From assembly GCA_046328505.1 (NCBI GenBank), contig JAXLWL010000003.1, forward strand, positions 62,001 through 126,000: 64,000 bases of DNA, in the 5' to 3' direction. Below, piece after piece: positions 34,839-43,623 of this stretch (positions within the stretch are counted from its first letter, which is position 1; the number at the start of each line of letters is the position of its first letter). Both the position numbers and the translations under genes were made by a program. Origin of the DNA: JBDHWG01 sp046328505. GTDB taxonomy: Bacteria; Chloroflexota; Anaerolineae; Epilineales; JAHCIE01. The notes beneath the pieces were generated by a model that ran no database searches, was not told the origin of the DNA, and saw only the letters and a list, made by a program, of their open reading frames with translations.

Positions 34839-35291
34839 ATGGAAAGCACAGCTGCGGAACAACCTGAACAACCGACGGACGATACGTTTCCAACCCCACT
34901 ACCGCGCCGCGCCTTGAAATTGGTATTGACCCTGCAGCCCCGTGACGACGCCCACTATCGCGCGCTTGTGGCTCTCGGCGCCGACGGCTGCGATCCCATC
35001 CTGCATACGCTGGACGCCGGGGACTTGCCCGCCATCCTCGCCGCCATCCCCGATCTGCTGGCCCAGGCCGAGGCCCACTGGGCCGTCCACCCGCGCTACC
35101 CCACCGTCCCGACGCCCCCGAAGGCAACGGCGAAGCCGGCGACTCCCGCAAAACCGGCCGCAACGCAGCCGGAGCAAGCGCCTGACCCTGCCGACGGCGA
35201 GCATCCGTCCCATCCCGCTCCACGCGCGCCGACTGTCCACGCCGAACCATCCGCGTCCGATAGCGCCGGTCAACTCACTCTGTTCGGCTGA
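34839..35291 (+). CDS. Small protein with C-terminal clamp-binding motif; PRTRC protein E by position
   Basis: The start at 34839 follows GGGAG. The first 85 residues are helical (ALVALGADGCDPILHTLDAG DLPAILAAIPDLL). Then comes a Pro/Ala linker and the extreme C-terminus GQLTLFG. QL(S/D/T)LF is the classic pentapeptide that binds the hydrophobic groove of the bacterial beta clamp, and a clamp gene lies immediately upstream. In PRTRC cassettes protein E precedes protein C, as here, but the sequence match to E is only suggestive. Confidence 0.6.
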   Translation: MESTAAEQPEQPTDDTFPTPLPRRALKLVLTLQPRDDAHYRALVALGADGCDPILHTLDAGDLPAILAAIPDLLAQAEAHWAVHPRYPTVPTPPKATAKPATPAKPAATQPEQAPDPADGEHPSHPAPRAPTVHAEPSASDSAGQLTLFG

Positions 35292-35314
35292 GACACAACA
35301 AGGAGGTGACACAA

Positions 35315-35710
35315 ATGTCCCGTATCTTCCGCTACGATAACCGCGAGTTCCCCGACCCCGACGCCAACCTGAGCGTCGACGAGGTGCGCCAGCAGCTCAG
35401 CGCCTTCTTCCCCGAGCTTGCCAACGCCGAGACCCGCGAGGAGCGCCGCGGCGAGAACACCGTCTACACCTTCAGCAAGCGCATCGGCACGAAGGGCGTG
35501 GAGGTGGTAGAGGTGCTGCGTCGCGTGCCGGAGACACGCCTCCGCGTATTCGAGCTGGCCGCCGAGCTGATCGACGCCGACGGCGAGCTGGATGTGGATG
35601 CCGCCGGCATGCGCCAACCCGAGATCAACCTGGCCATCGCTGAGGCCGAAGCGTACGCCAAGGCGACCCGCCAGGCGGTCGGAGCGCTCCAGCGACTGCT
35701 GGATCCATGA
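35315..35710 (+). CDS. PRTRC system protein C (ubiquitin-like) with C-terminal extension
   Basis: AGGAGGTGA precedes ATG 35315. Residues 1-61 match PRTRC protein C: RIFRYDNREFPDPDANLSVDEVRQ, FFPELANAE, then YTFSKRIGTKG (beta-grasp pattern). Protein C is normally about 70 residues and, to my recollection, ends near this GTKG. Here about 70 more residues follow, rich in helix (INLAIAEAEAYAKATRQAVG). If C is the ubiquitin-like member of the pathway, the extension may be a fused domain or a part removed by the JAMM protease encoded downstream. The stop overlaps the next start as ATGA. Confidence 0.75.
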   Translation: MSRIFRYDNREFPDPDANLSVDEVRQQLSAFFPELANAETREERRGENTVYTFSKRIGTKGVEVVEVLRRVPETRLRVFELAAELIDADGELDVDAAGMRQPEINLAIAEAEAYAKATRQAVGALQRLLDP

Positions 35711-36555
35711 TCGCTCGCCCGTTGGCGCTTGCGACTATGTTGCGGCGGACCGTGGCGCGCCCACGGTCCGCCGCCGCGCTTCTGGCCTGCCACGCGTCGG
35801 AGCTCGAGTTCCGCCTCGTCGTGCAGGCCATCTTCCCCGACGAGGCGGCCGACATCTGGCAGGTGCGGCAGGCCGGGACGAGCCGCGAGACGACGCGCGT
35901 GGAGGCCTTCCTGCGCCGCGTCGAGGAGCGATTCTTCCCGGTCTACGAAGCCGAGGAGTATGACCAGGTGGCCTGGGCCATCCCGTTCGTGCGCCTGGGC
36001 TGGTCCTACGAGGACTTCCACGACCTGGAGCGGCGACTGGGCGAGTTGCTCCTGCTGGCGCTGTGTGAAGCGCCGACCGACATTCGGGTAGCCCTCCTCG
36101 ATTGGGCCGAGGCTCATGTCCCCTCGGATGTGCTCGCTCGTATCCCACGGGAGGGTTTCAGCCGAGCCGAGATGCACACCCAGTTCGATAACACATCGTG
36201 CAGCGTCGTTGCCGAGTTCGTGGACTGGCTGTGGGGCGAGACGGGTACGGCGTTTCTCGACCTGGACGACGAGATCGAGGTGACGGACGCCGGCTGGTCA
36301 TCCCAGAATGTGCTCGACCTGGCCGAGCAGTGGCGCGAGGCGCAAGCCATCCTCGACCGTATCGAGGGACTTGTCACCTGGTTGGAGGCCGACCCGGCCG
36401 CGCACTTCGCCCAACTTGTGGATGCGGCCCTCGGCGATGATACCCACTTACTTTATGAACGGAGCAGGAGGCTGTATGAGCTTGAGATCACCGAACGGGG
36501 CCTCGTGCCCGTCGAGCATGACGACGTCGCCCTACCGGTGGGCGCTGCCGCCTGA
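35707..36555 (+). CDS. Uncharacterised protein, PRTRC protein F by position
   Basis: The product has 282 residues and is translationally coupled to C by an ATGA overlap. It is mostly helical and acidic, with no motif I can name (RVEAFLRRVEERFFPVYEAE; WAIPFVRLGWSYEDFHDLER). In annotated PRTRC cassettes the gene between C and B is F, so position suggests F. The last 80 bases overlap the start of the E2-like gene. A role in recognition or assembly is possible but not shown. Confidence 0.55.
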   Translation: MIARPLALATMLRRTVARPRSAAALLACHASELEFRLVVQAIFPDEAADIWQVRQAGTSRETTRVEAFLRRVEERFFPVYEAEEYDQVAWAIPFVRLGWSYEDFHDLERRLGELLLLALCEAPTDIRVALLDWAEAHVPSDVLARIPREGFSRAEMHTQFDNTSCSVVAEFVDWLWGETGTAFLDLDDEIEVTDAGWSSQNVLDLAEQWREAQAILDRIEGLVTWLEADPAAHFAQLVDAALGDDTHLLYERSRRLYELEITERGLVPVEHDDVALPVGAAA

Positions 36556-37198
36556 CGTGGAGGTCGAGCCGGACCCCCTACAGCTGCGCCTCGACTTCCA
36601 CGCGGAGAGCGTGCTCATCCACGACTACGCCGAGCATACCGTCCGCGTCCGTCTCGTCTCCGCCCTCGACATCGCCCACGCCCTGGCCCGCGAGCTGGAC
36701 CTGACGACGGGCCTTCTGCCGCCGGATGCCCTGTGGTGGTTGAAGACGGCGCGCGGGATCGCAGTGGCCGTGTGGCGCGAGGGGCGGGTATGGACGGTAC
36801 GCCTGCGGGAGGCGTACGGGGTGAAACCGCGCTGCTTGCGCCTGCCCATGCCGGGCCTGGTCTTCGTCTGCGTGCCAGCGCCCCAGGCGATCTACGTCTT
36901 CGCCGCGAAGGCGCGCCCGCACTCGGAGACCGACCAGCTGTATCACGCCCCAACTTTGAATGTGTTCCCGTCGGGGCAGGTGTGCGTCGGCACCGAACGC
37001 TTCCCGGCCGACCCGGCGCGCGTGCCAGAGGCGTTCTTCCGCAGTTACTTCACGCCCCACGGCGGTCACGGCCAGTCCCAGCGCTACCCCGATGACATCC
37101 GGCGGCTCTGGGCCGAGCTGCACCGCCGGCCTCAGTATCCATTGGACGACCTCGTGCCACATCTCACGGTGTCCGAGGCGATGCGGTTAGGAGGCTGA
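36476..37198 (+). CDS. PRTRC system protein B, E2-like conjugating domain
   Basis: AGGAGG precedes ATG 36476. In the 240-residue protein, TLNVFPSGQVCVGT places Asn162 exactly eight residues before Cys170. That is the spacing of the HPN box and catalytic Cys in ubiquitin-conjugating E2 enzymes (HPN-x7-C), and the local P-S-G-x-V-C context is also E2-like. It is therefore a probable E2-type thioester carrier working between the ThiF-like E1 and the ubiquitin-like protein C. The N-terminal half is beta-rich with no further motif. It overlaps the F-like gene by 80 bases and is followed at once by the JAMM gene. Confidence 0.75.
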   Translation: MSLRSPNGASCPSSMTTSPYRWALPPDVEVEPDPLQLRLDFHAESVLIHDYAEHTVRVRLVSALDIAHALARELDLTTGLLPPDALWWLKTARGIAVAVWREGRVWTVRLREAYGVKPRCLRLPMPGLVFVCVPAPQAIYVFAAKARPHSETDQLYHAPTLNVFPSGQVCVGTERFPADPARVPEAFFRSYFTPHGGHGQSQRYPDDIRRLWAELHRRPQYPLDDLVPHLTVSEAMRLGG

Positions 37199-37199
37199 C

Positions 37200-37817
37200 A
37201 TGCCCCCCGTCGACTATCTTGTAGCTCGCGCCGGACCGCCTAAACCGACCGGGGCTGCCTACGACTACATCCTCGCCGGCGACGGCGTCTACATCGGGGC
37301 CGAGAACGCCTACCTTGTAGCGCGTATTCCCATCGCCTGCTGCCAGGTACGCGGTCTTTCTCCACTGCACCCGTCCTTCGTCCTCAAGCATGGCCGCATT
37401 CTGTTCGCCCTCTGGCAGCATATCGTCGACGTAGCCCAGGCCTGGGGGGCCCAGGAGCACGAGGTCCTCCTCACCGTGCGCCACGACCCGCAGCTTGGTT
37501 ACCACCTCGTCGTGCCTCACCAGCTGACAAGCGCCACTGAGATCGCCTATCTACCGGCGTCGAACGTCGTCCTGGAGATCCACTCCCACCACGTCTATCC
37601 TGCGCATTTCAGTGATGTGGACGACGGGGATGAGCAGCGGTTGGCGCTTTACGGCGTCCTCGGCCGGCTGGATACGGAGCGGCCCGAGGTCGCGCTCCGC
37701 GTCGGCATCTATGGCTACTTCATGCTGGTTCGATGGAATGATGTGTTCGAAGGGGAGCTTGGTGACTTTCGCGACATGGCCGTCGAGGAGGACACAGAAG
37801 ATGGTCTACCGAATTGA
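37200..37817 (+). CDS. PRTRC system protein A, JAMM (Mov34/MPN) protease
   Basis: The 205-residue protein has a complete JAMM zinc site: HSHHVYPAHFSDVDD, that is His-x-His, seven residues, Ser, two residues, Asp. A Glu lies just before it (VVLEIHSH). In PRTRC and other bacterial ubiquitin-like operons the JAMM protein is thought to cleave the ubiquitin-like partner or remove it from targets. The substrate here would be protein C, which has an extension after its GTKG. The start lies one base after the E2-like stop, and the end overlaps the E1-like gene by 17 bases. Confidence 0.82.
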   Translation: MPPVDYLVARAGPPKPTGAAYDYILAGDGVYIGAENAYLVARIPIACCQVRGLSPLHPSFVLKHGRILFALWQHIVDVAQAWGAQEHEVLLTVRHDPQLGYHLVVPHQLTSATEIAYLPASNVVLEIHSHHVYPAHFSDVDDGDEQRLALYGVLGRLDTERPEVALRVGIYGYFMLVRWNDVFEGELGDFRDMAVEEDTEDGLPN

Positions 37818-38628
37818 TGTCAACGCGGGGCGTCCGACAAGATCGGGCGAGCGCGACGTGACGATTGTCCTGGTCGGCTGCGGCGGTACCGGCAGCTTCC
37901 TGGTCGAGTCCGTTTGCCGCCTGCTGATCGGCCGCGCCGCCGAGCTGTACCTCGTGGACATGGATCGGGTCGAGGAGCACAACATCGGCCGCCAGGCGTT
38001 CGGCCCGGAGAACCTGGGCGGTTTCAAGGCGCAGGTCCTTGCCGAGCGCCTGGCGCGGCGCTTTCGGCGCACAATTGGCTACTCAGTTCAGCCGTACGAC
38101 CGCGCTCTCCACAGCGAGGTGTTTGGCCGACAGTCCGGCCGGCTCAGGCTCCTGCTCGGTTGTGTCGATAACTTAGCCGCCCGCCGAGCGATTGCCGCAA
38201 CCCTCGACGGCCGCTCCGATGTCCTGTGGCTCGACTGTGGGAATGGCCGCAACAGTGGCCAGGTGCTTCTCGGCAACGCGACGCGGTCTGAGATGCTGCG
38301 CGGCGCCTTCCTCCCACAAGACGGTCTCTGCCGTGCCTTGCCCGCGCCGTCGCTCCAGCGCCCAGACCTCCTCGACGCGCCCCCCGCGCCCCTGCCGGCG
38401 CTCGACTGCGCGGCCGCAGTTGCTCACAACATCCAGGGGCCCACCATCAATCAGATGGTCGCGGCCATTGCCGCTAGCTTCGTCGAGAAGCTGCTCGATG
38501 GGTCTTGCGGTTGGATGGCGGCGTACTTCGACCTGGACGATGGGACGCTGCGCTGCGTCGCCGCTGAGCCCAGGAATGTCGCCGGCATCGCCGGCCTGCA
38601 CCTGAACGCCGTCACGAAGCAGACGTGA
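37801..38628 (+). CDS. PRTRC system ThiF-family, E1-like adenylyltransferase
   Basis: The 275-residue product has the E1/ThiF ATP site IVLVGCGGTGSFL and the ribose-binding strand LYLVDMDRVEEHNIGRQAF. The second motif is LLGCVDNLAARRAI, followed by WLDCGNGRNSGQVLLG. A Cys in PALDCAAAVAHNIQGP is a candidate thioester residue. It would adenylate the C-terminus of a ubiquitin-like protein and pass it to the E2-like protein encoded two genes upstream. It is the last recognisable member of the cassette; the StbA-like D and ParB proteins of classic PRTRC sets are not seen. Confidence 0.88.
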   Translation: MVYRIDVNAGRPTRSGERDVTIVLVGCGGTGSFLVESVCRLLIGRAAELYLVDMDRVEEHNIGRQAFGPENLGGFKAQVLAERLARRFRRTIGYSVQPYDRALHSEVFGRQSGRLRLLLGCVDNLAARRAIAATLDGRSDVLWLDCGNGRNSGQVLLGNATRSEMLRGAFLPQDGLCRALPAPSLQRPDLLDAPPAPLPALDCAAAVAHNIQGPTINQMVAAIAASFVEKLLDGSCGWMAAYFDLDDGTLRCVAAEPRNVAGIAGLHLNAVTKQT

Positions 38629-38642
38629 GCGGGGAGGTGATG

Positions 38643-39266
38643 ATGGACTCCCAACAAGGTTTGCCCGTGCTCCAGGCGGGCGGCTTCAGCGCGAGCGTTG
38701 ACGCCTATGCCTGGGAACGCGACCCCGGCCAGGACCGGTACCAGATGCGCTTTTGGTTCCTCTCCCTCCTGGGGTCGCAGCAGGCCGTTCGGGCTCTCTG
38801 GGCGCGGCTCATCAAGGGTGAGGTCACAACGCTAAGCACCGAGATTTTGGGAACGGCACGTTTCTGTGCCTTGGCGCCGGAGGGGCTGCAGGGCTGGCGC
38901 TTCTTCACCGCCAGCCTGCCCACGGCGGCCGGTTTCCAGGGCGTGTTTGTCCCCCGGATCGCTGGCTACACCCATGACTGTCTTGACTTCCTGCTCCTGC
39001 CGCGCCAGTCGGAGGACGCCGCGCTCTTGCACTACCGCTTCCTCAATCGGCGGCTCGACCTGCCCCTCCACCCGACCTGGGCCAACTGGCTCTGGCAGCG
39101 CGCGTTGCGGGTTGAGGAGGCCATCCCCCTTGAGGCTCGTGGCTTGCTCGCCTACCGCTGCCAACCCAACGTCGAGGCGCTGGCGGCTGATCTGGCCGAA
39201 GCGGTGCGCGATGGAACGTTGGGCGTAGCTGACACGGAAGCGCGCATGCGGCAACGCTCGGTATGA
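38643..39266 (+). CDS. Hypothetical protein, 207 aa
   Basis: GGAGG lies five bases before ATG 38643; another ATG at 38640 is closer than usual to the site. The sequence has mixed strands and helices and many aromatic residues (RFWFLSLLGSQQAVRALWAR). It shows no signal peptide or recognised motif. It sits between the E1-like gene and the methyltransferase in one operon. It may be a target or adaptor of the PRTRC pathway, but only its position suggests that. Confidence 0.65.
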   Translation: MDSQQGLPVLQAGGFSASVDAYAWERDPGQDRYQMRFWFLSLLGSQQAVRALWARLIKGEVTTLSTEILGTARFCALAPEGLQGWRFFTASLPTAAGFQGVFVPRIAGYTHDCLDFLLLPRQSEDAALLHYRFLNRRLDLPLHPTWANWLWQRALRVEEAIPLEARGLLAYRCQPNVEALAADLAEAVRDGTLGVADTEARMRQRSV

Positions 39267-39290
39267 TGGAACTCAAGAAGGAGGTCACTT

Positions 39291-40346
39291 ATGGCTCGGC
39301 TCGAATCGACGGCCAAAGCCGGCTACTATCCCACGCCGCCCAGTGTCGCTGCGTCCATTGCGCGCCACTTGATGGCAGAGACACAGGGAGGTAAACGCGT
39401 GATCCGGCTCCTGGACCCCTGCGCTGGAACGGGCGAGGCCGCTGCTCTCGTGGCGGGATCGTTAGGCGCCGAGAGCTTCGGCATTGAGCTCAACGACGAG
39501 CGGGCCGAGGCCGCGCGCGCTCGCCTCGACCATGTCCTCGCCACGAGCGCGTTCTCCGTCCGTCTCGCCCACGGCGCCTTCTCGTGCCTCTATTTGAACC
39601 CGCCCTACGCTGACGATGAGGAGAAGCGCCGTCTCGAGCACGCCTTTCTCGTCGGTCTCACGCGGGCGCTGTGCCCCCACGGCGCGCTCGTGTTCGTCAT
39701 CCCCCAACGCCGACTGGCGCTCTCCGCGCGCTACCTGGCCGCCCACTATGCTCATTTCGCCGCCTACCGCTTCCCCGACCCGGAGTACGCCGCGTTCGGG
39801 CAGATGGTCCTCTTCGCGCTGCGCAAGCCGCAGTCGAGCCTCGATGTCGCTGCGCAGGACCAGCTTGAAGCCTGGAGCTGTGACGAGATCGTGCCTCTCC
39901 CCGACCAGCCCGATAGGACGTTCGTCGTGCCGGCGCTACCGGCCGGCGATGTCCTGTTCGCCTCCCTTTTCTTCGACTCAGCCCAAGCGGCCGTTGAAGC
40001 TCGACGGCGAGGCGTGTGGACGCAGCCAGGGCTGACGGAGCAGCTCTGGCCGCCTGAAGAGCGCCCGGTCCGGCCCCTTATGCCCCTGCGCCGCGGCCAC
40101 CTTGCCCTCCTCATCGCCGCCGGCCTCCTCAACAATGTCGTCCTCAGCCAGGGAGAGGGGCGTATCCTGGTCAAGGGGCGCACCCACAAGGAGATGATCC
40201 CCGTCGAGACGGATGACGCGGATACCCAGATCGAGCGCGAAGCCCTCCGCACAACCGTCACGACACTCAACCTGGCGACCGGCGACTTGGACATTGTCGA
40301 GGGCGGCGGCGCGCTACGCAGCGGTCAGACGAGGCCAACGTCGTGA
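39291..40346 (+). CDS. SAM-dependent DNA methyltransferase-like protein (DUF6094 type)
   Basis: AAGGAGG precedes the ATG. The 351-residue protein begins YYPTPPSVAASIARHL, the start of the DUF6094 group from ICEs and plasmids. It has SAM motif I LLDPCAGTGEAAALV, an acidic strand end FGIELND, and the amino-methylase motif IV NPPY (YLNPPYADDEEKR). NPPY indicates N6-adenine or N4-cytosine chemistry, probably on DNA. Its stop overlaps the helicase start as GTGA, so the two are probably co-translated. Confidence 0.85.
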   Translation: MARLESTAKAGYYPTPPSVAASIARHLMAETQGGKRVIRLLDPCAGTGEAAALVAGSLGAESFGIELNDERAEAARARLDHVLATSAFSVRLAHGAFSCLYLNPPYADDEEKRRLEHAFLVGLTRALCPHGALVFVIPQRRLALSARYLAAHYAHFAAYRFPDPEYAAFGQMVLFALRKPQSSLDVAAQDQLEAWSCDEIVPLPDQPDRTFVVPALPAGDVLFASLFFDSAQAAVEARRRGVWTQPGLTEQLWPPEERPVRPLMPLRRGHLALLIAAGLLNNVVLSQGEGRILVKGRTHKEMIPVETDDADTQIEREALRTTVTTLNLATGDLDIVEGGGALRSGQTRPTS

Positions 40347-41192
40347 ACTTCGCGTCGTTTATCGACACTTACAGAGACGCCCTTGCCCAAGCTGTTGTCG
40401 AAGCCTACCCGCCGCTCTACACTGCCGAGGCGCGCCAGTCGTGCGGCTTTGATCTGCGGCGGCTGCTGCGTCGTCCCCTGGGCGCCCAAGCCGACGCCAT
40501 TCGCGCGACCGCCCTGGCTCTGCAGACGTATTCCAGCGCCAGCATCGTCGGCGAGATGGGAACCGGCAAAAGTTATGCAGGAGCGGCAGCGGCCTATCTT
40601 GCCGGCTGTCGACGGGTGCTGGTCATGTCCCCACCGCACCTGGTGAAGAAATGGCAGCGTGAGATCCTCCAGACGGTACCCGGCGCCCACGTCGCCATTG
40701 TGCGCACCATCGGCGACCTCGAACGGGTTCGGCGGCAAGGCGTCCTGATCCAGTTCGTCGTGTGCTCCCGCGAGGGGGCCAAGCTCGGCTACCGCTGGAT
40801 GCCGGCGACGATACAGCGGATGGCCCGCGACGAGACAGGTAGCGTGGCGCGGGACGACGCTGGCGAGATCGTGCGCCTCCTGTGTTGCCCGACGTGCTTT
40901 GGCGCCATCGCCGACGACGAAGGCGTGCCCCTCACCTGGGATGAACTGGCGACGAAGAAGCACCGCTGTTCGGTGTGCGGCAACCCCCTCTGGCAGGCGG
41001 ACCCCACCGGCCCGCGCCGCTACCCTCTGGCGGATTACATCGCCCGCCGCATGACGGGCTACTTCGATCTGCTGGTGGTAGACGAGGCGCACGAAATGAA
41101 GGCACGTGGCTCAGCCCAGGGCCTCGCCGCCGGCGCTCTGGCTGACGCCTGCCCTCGAACACTAACCCTGACAGGTACAGTGTTTGGAGGGT
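40343..41192 (+). CDS. SNF2-type helicase, exon 1
   Basis: This is the first of three exons. The GTG start at 40343 overlaps the methyltransferase stop. The exon encodes motif I IVGEMGTGKSYAG (about 72-84), motif Ia VMSPPHLVKKWQREI, a zinc ribbon (CCPTCFG ... CSVCGNPLW), motif II VVDEAHEMKA, and motif III up to LTGTVFGG. It breaks off after the first base of the next codon, where GTGCG of a group II intron begins. Reading straight on gives only five more codons. Joining to 43624 restores a Tyr codon and the frame continues. Confidence 0.85.
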
Positions 41193-41722
41193 GTGCGCGA
41201 CGTCACTAGATGATCTGATCCCCGTCGCAGACGGGAGGGGTTCGGGAGATACCCCTGGGTCAACCGATTCACCTGGCGGCGAAAGCCAAAGGGGAAAATA
41301 GCATATCGGTGAAGCGGGAGGCGTCGGAAGGCGTTTCAAGGCGCGGACCCGCAAGACCCGCGTGATATGGAGAAAGCTAGACTGCTTGAATCTCAGCTTC
41401 CTGCGATGAAAGAACGCATCCCTCGCTCACAACGCCTATACCGCGAGGTCGCCAGGTGACCGGCCCTTGTAACCGCAACCGGGAACTTCCGACTGGCGAG
41501 CAGTGAGAAGTGATCTCACTCAAGGAAGCGAACGAGGCTCCTACGTCACGCTCGTACGTCTGTCATCTAGGAACGTCGGATCGCCTAAGGGGCGCGAGCC
41601 CTATGGCGACGGAGTCCCCATAGTAGTCGCAGGTGTCACGACCTGCCTCGGAACGCGGGAAAGCCGCGTACAGGGCGAAGGGGGACAGGTGTCTTTGAGA
41701 CCCAGAAAGGGAGGTGCGTGAG

Positions 41723-43516
41723 ATGCGCGATGCCGCAACTATCCTGGGGATCATCCGTGAACGGGGCAAACGAGGATTGCCCATCAACGACCTCTACCGG
41801 CAACTCTGGAACCCGGACCTGTACCTGTTGGCTTACGGGCGCCTCGCCAAGAACCACGGTGCGCTCACGCCAGGTGCAACACCGGAAACCGCAGACGGGA
41901 TGTCTCTGGAGAAACTCGACACTATCATCGAAGCCTTGCGCTCCGAGCGGTATCGATGGACTCCGGCGCGGCGCATCTACGCCGAGAAGAAACGCTCGAC
42001 CAAGAAGCGCCCGCTTGGCCTCCCATCCTGGAGTGACAAGCTGCTGCAAGAAGTCATCCGCCTCATCCTCGAGGCGTATTACGAACCGCAGTTCAGCGAG
42101 TTCTCCCACGGCTTCCGCGCTGGTCGTGGCTGCCACACGGCGCTCACGAAGATCAAGCGCACCTGGACGGGGACAGTGTGGTTTATCGAGGGGGATATCT
42201 CGGGGTGTTTTGACAACATCGACCATGCGGTACTGCTGTCAATTCTCCGCGAGAAAATCCACGACAACCGCTTCCTACGGCTGATCGACCATCTCCTTCA
42301 GGCTGGCTACATGGAGGAGTGGAAGTTCAATGCCACGCACAGCGGCACGCCGCAAGGTAGCGTCGTCAGCCCCATTCTCGCCAACATCTACCTCGACCGA
42401 CTGGACAGGTTCGTCGAAGACGTGCTCATGCCCGTGAATAACCGAGGCAAGGAGCGCCGGCCGAATTCGGAGTACAACAAGATCGCCTGCAAGATACACT
42501 ATCTCAAGAGGACGGGGCGTGCGGCCCAAGCAGCGACTCTGCAACCGCTGCTTGCGGCTTTGCCCTTCTCCGATACACACGACCCCGACTACCGACGCTT
42601 GCGGTACATCCGATACGCCGACGATTTCTTACTTGGCTTCGTGGGGCCAAAAGTTGAGGCCGAGGCGATCAAGCAGCAAATTGGCGAGTTCCTGCGTGAC
42701 ACCCTCAAGCTGGAACTCTCGACAGCCAAGACGCTTGTAACCCACGGTCGAACTGAGGCAGCACGGTTCCTGGGATATGAGGTCGTCGTACAGCATAGCA
42801 ACACAAAGCGTGACGCCAGAGGCCGACGGTCGGCTAATGGGATCATTGGACTGCGTGTGCCGGCGGACGTTATCCGAGCCAAGCGAGCACGTTACATGCG
42901 GAACGGCAAACCAATCCACCGAGGGGAACGGATGCATGATACGCCTTTCAGTATCATCAGCCAGCACCAATCGGAGTTTCGGGGTATTGCCGACTACTAC
43001 CAGTTGGCCTACAACCGTGGAACCCTCCAAAACCTGCGCTGGGTGATGGAAATGTCGCTCGCCAAGACACTGGCGGCCAAGCTGAAGATCAGCGTCCCGC
43101 AAGTGTTTAAGCGTTACAAGACGACAGTCCAGACCGAGCAAGGACCCCGCAAGGTCCTCATGGTGACGGTGGAACGCGAGGGACGTAAGCCACTGGTAGC
43201 TGTATGGGGCGGCATCTCGCTGGCTCGGGAAGAGATGGGAACCTTGAACGACCAGATACCCCCGATGCGCAGTGGTCGGACAGAACTCGAACAACGCCTG
43301 TTGGCTGAAACCTGCGAGCTGTGCGGCTCAAAGGAAGACGTCGAAGTGCATCACATTCGAGCACTGAAAGACCTGGATCGGAAAGGACGGGCTCCCCGAT
43401 CCGAATGGGTAAAGGTCATGGCGGCACGACGGCGTAAGACGCTCGTCGTCTGCCGCCTCTGCCACGAGGATATTCATGCCGGACGTCCTCGACGGCAATT
43501 GTCCAAACGCGGATAA
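41723..43516 (+). CDS. ltrA: Group II intron reverse transcriptase/maturase with HNH endonuclease (intron 1)
   Basis: The start at 41723 is chosen by analogy with the intron 2 protein and follows GGGAGG. The 597-residue product has RT domains with a complete YADD catalytic box (RLRYIRYADDFLLGF), a TPQGSVVSPILANIYLD motif, a maturase X domain, and a C-terminal HNH nuclease (CELCGSKEDVEVHHI ... CRLCHEDIHAG). All catalytic motifs look intact, so the intron may still be able to splice and move. Confidence 0.92.
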   Translation: MRDAATILGIIRERGKRGLPINDLYRQLWNPDLYLLAYGRLAKNHGALTPGATPETADGMSLEKLDTIIEALRSERYRWTPARRIYAEKKRSTKKRPLGLPSWSDKLLQEVIRLILEAYYEPQFSEFSHGFRAGRGCHTALTKIKRTWTGTVWFIEGDISGCFDNIDHAVLLSILREKIHDNRFLRLIDHLLQAGYMEEWKFNATHSGTPQGSVVSPILANIYLDRLDRFVEDVLMPVNNRGKERRPNSEYNKIACKIHYLKRTGRAAQAATLQPLLAALPFSDTHDPDYRRLRYIRYADDFLLGFVGPKVEAEAIKQQIGEFLRDTLKLELSTAKTLVTHGRTEAARFLGYEVVVQHSNTKRDARGRRSANGIIGLRVPADVIRAKRARYMRNGKPIHRGERMHDTPFSIISQHQSEFRGIADYYQLAYNRGTLQNLRWVMEMSLAKTLAAKLKISVPQVFKRYKTTVQTEQGPRKVLMVTVEREGRKPLVAVWGGISLAREEMGTLNDQIPPMRSGRTELEQRLLAETCELCGSKEDVEVHHIRALKDLDRKGRAPRSEWVKVMAARRRKTLVVCRLCHEDIHAGRPRRQLSKRG

Positions 43517-43526
43517 AGACACTGGA

Positions 43527-43561
43527 GAGCCGGATGATCAGAAATGTATCACGTCCGGTTC
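43527..43561 (+). ncRNA. Group II intron 1, domain V
   Basis: GAGCCGGATGAT...ATCACGTCCGGTTC forms the catalytic domain V hairpin. It starts 11 bases after the maturase stop. Domain VI follows to the 3' splice site. Confidence 0.8.
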
Positions 43562-43623
43562 GGAGGGGGGCCGTCGGAAAAGGGCCGACACACGGTCGGC
43601 ACCTCGCTGGCGGCCTACCCTAC

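Larger units (their letters stand above)
41193..43623 (+). mobile_element. Group II intron 1 in the helicase gene
   Basis: This 2431-bp intron has the same orientation as its host. The 5' end is GTGCGCGAC, and the 3' end is ...CCTACCCTAC before exon 2. About 530 bases of ribozyme sequence precede the maturase, including GGGGTTCGG and CCCTGGGTCAACCG, which recur in intron 2. Domain V is at 43527-43561. The ends were set by matching the two introns and by restoring the host reading frame, and could be off by a base. RNA features and the HNH-bearing maturase suggest a IIB, chloroplast-like class. Confidence 0.85.
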
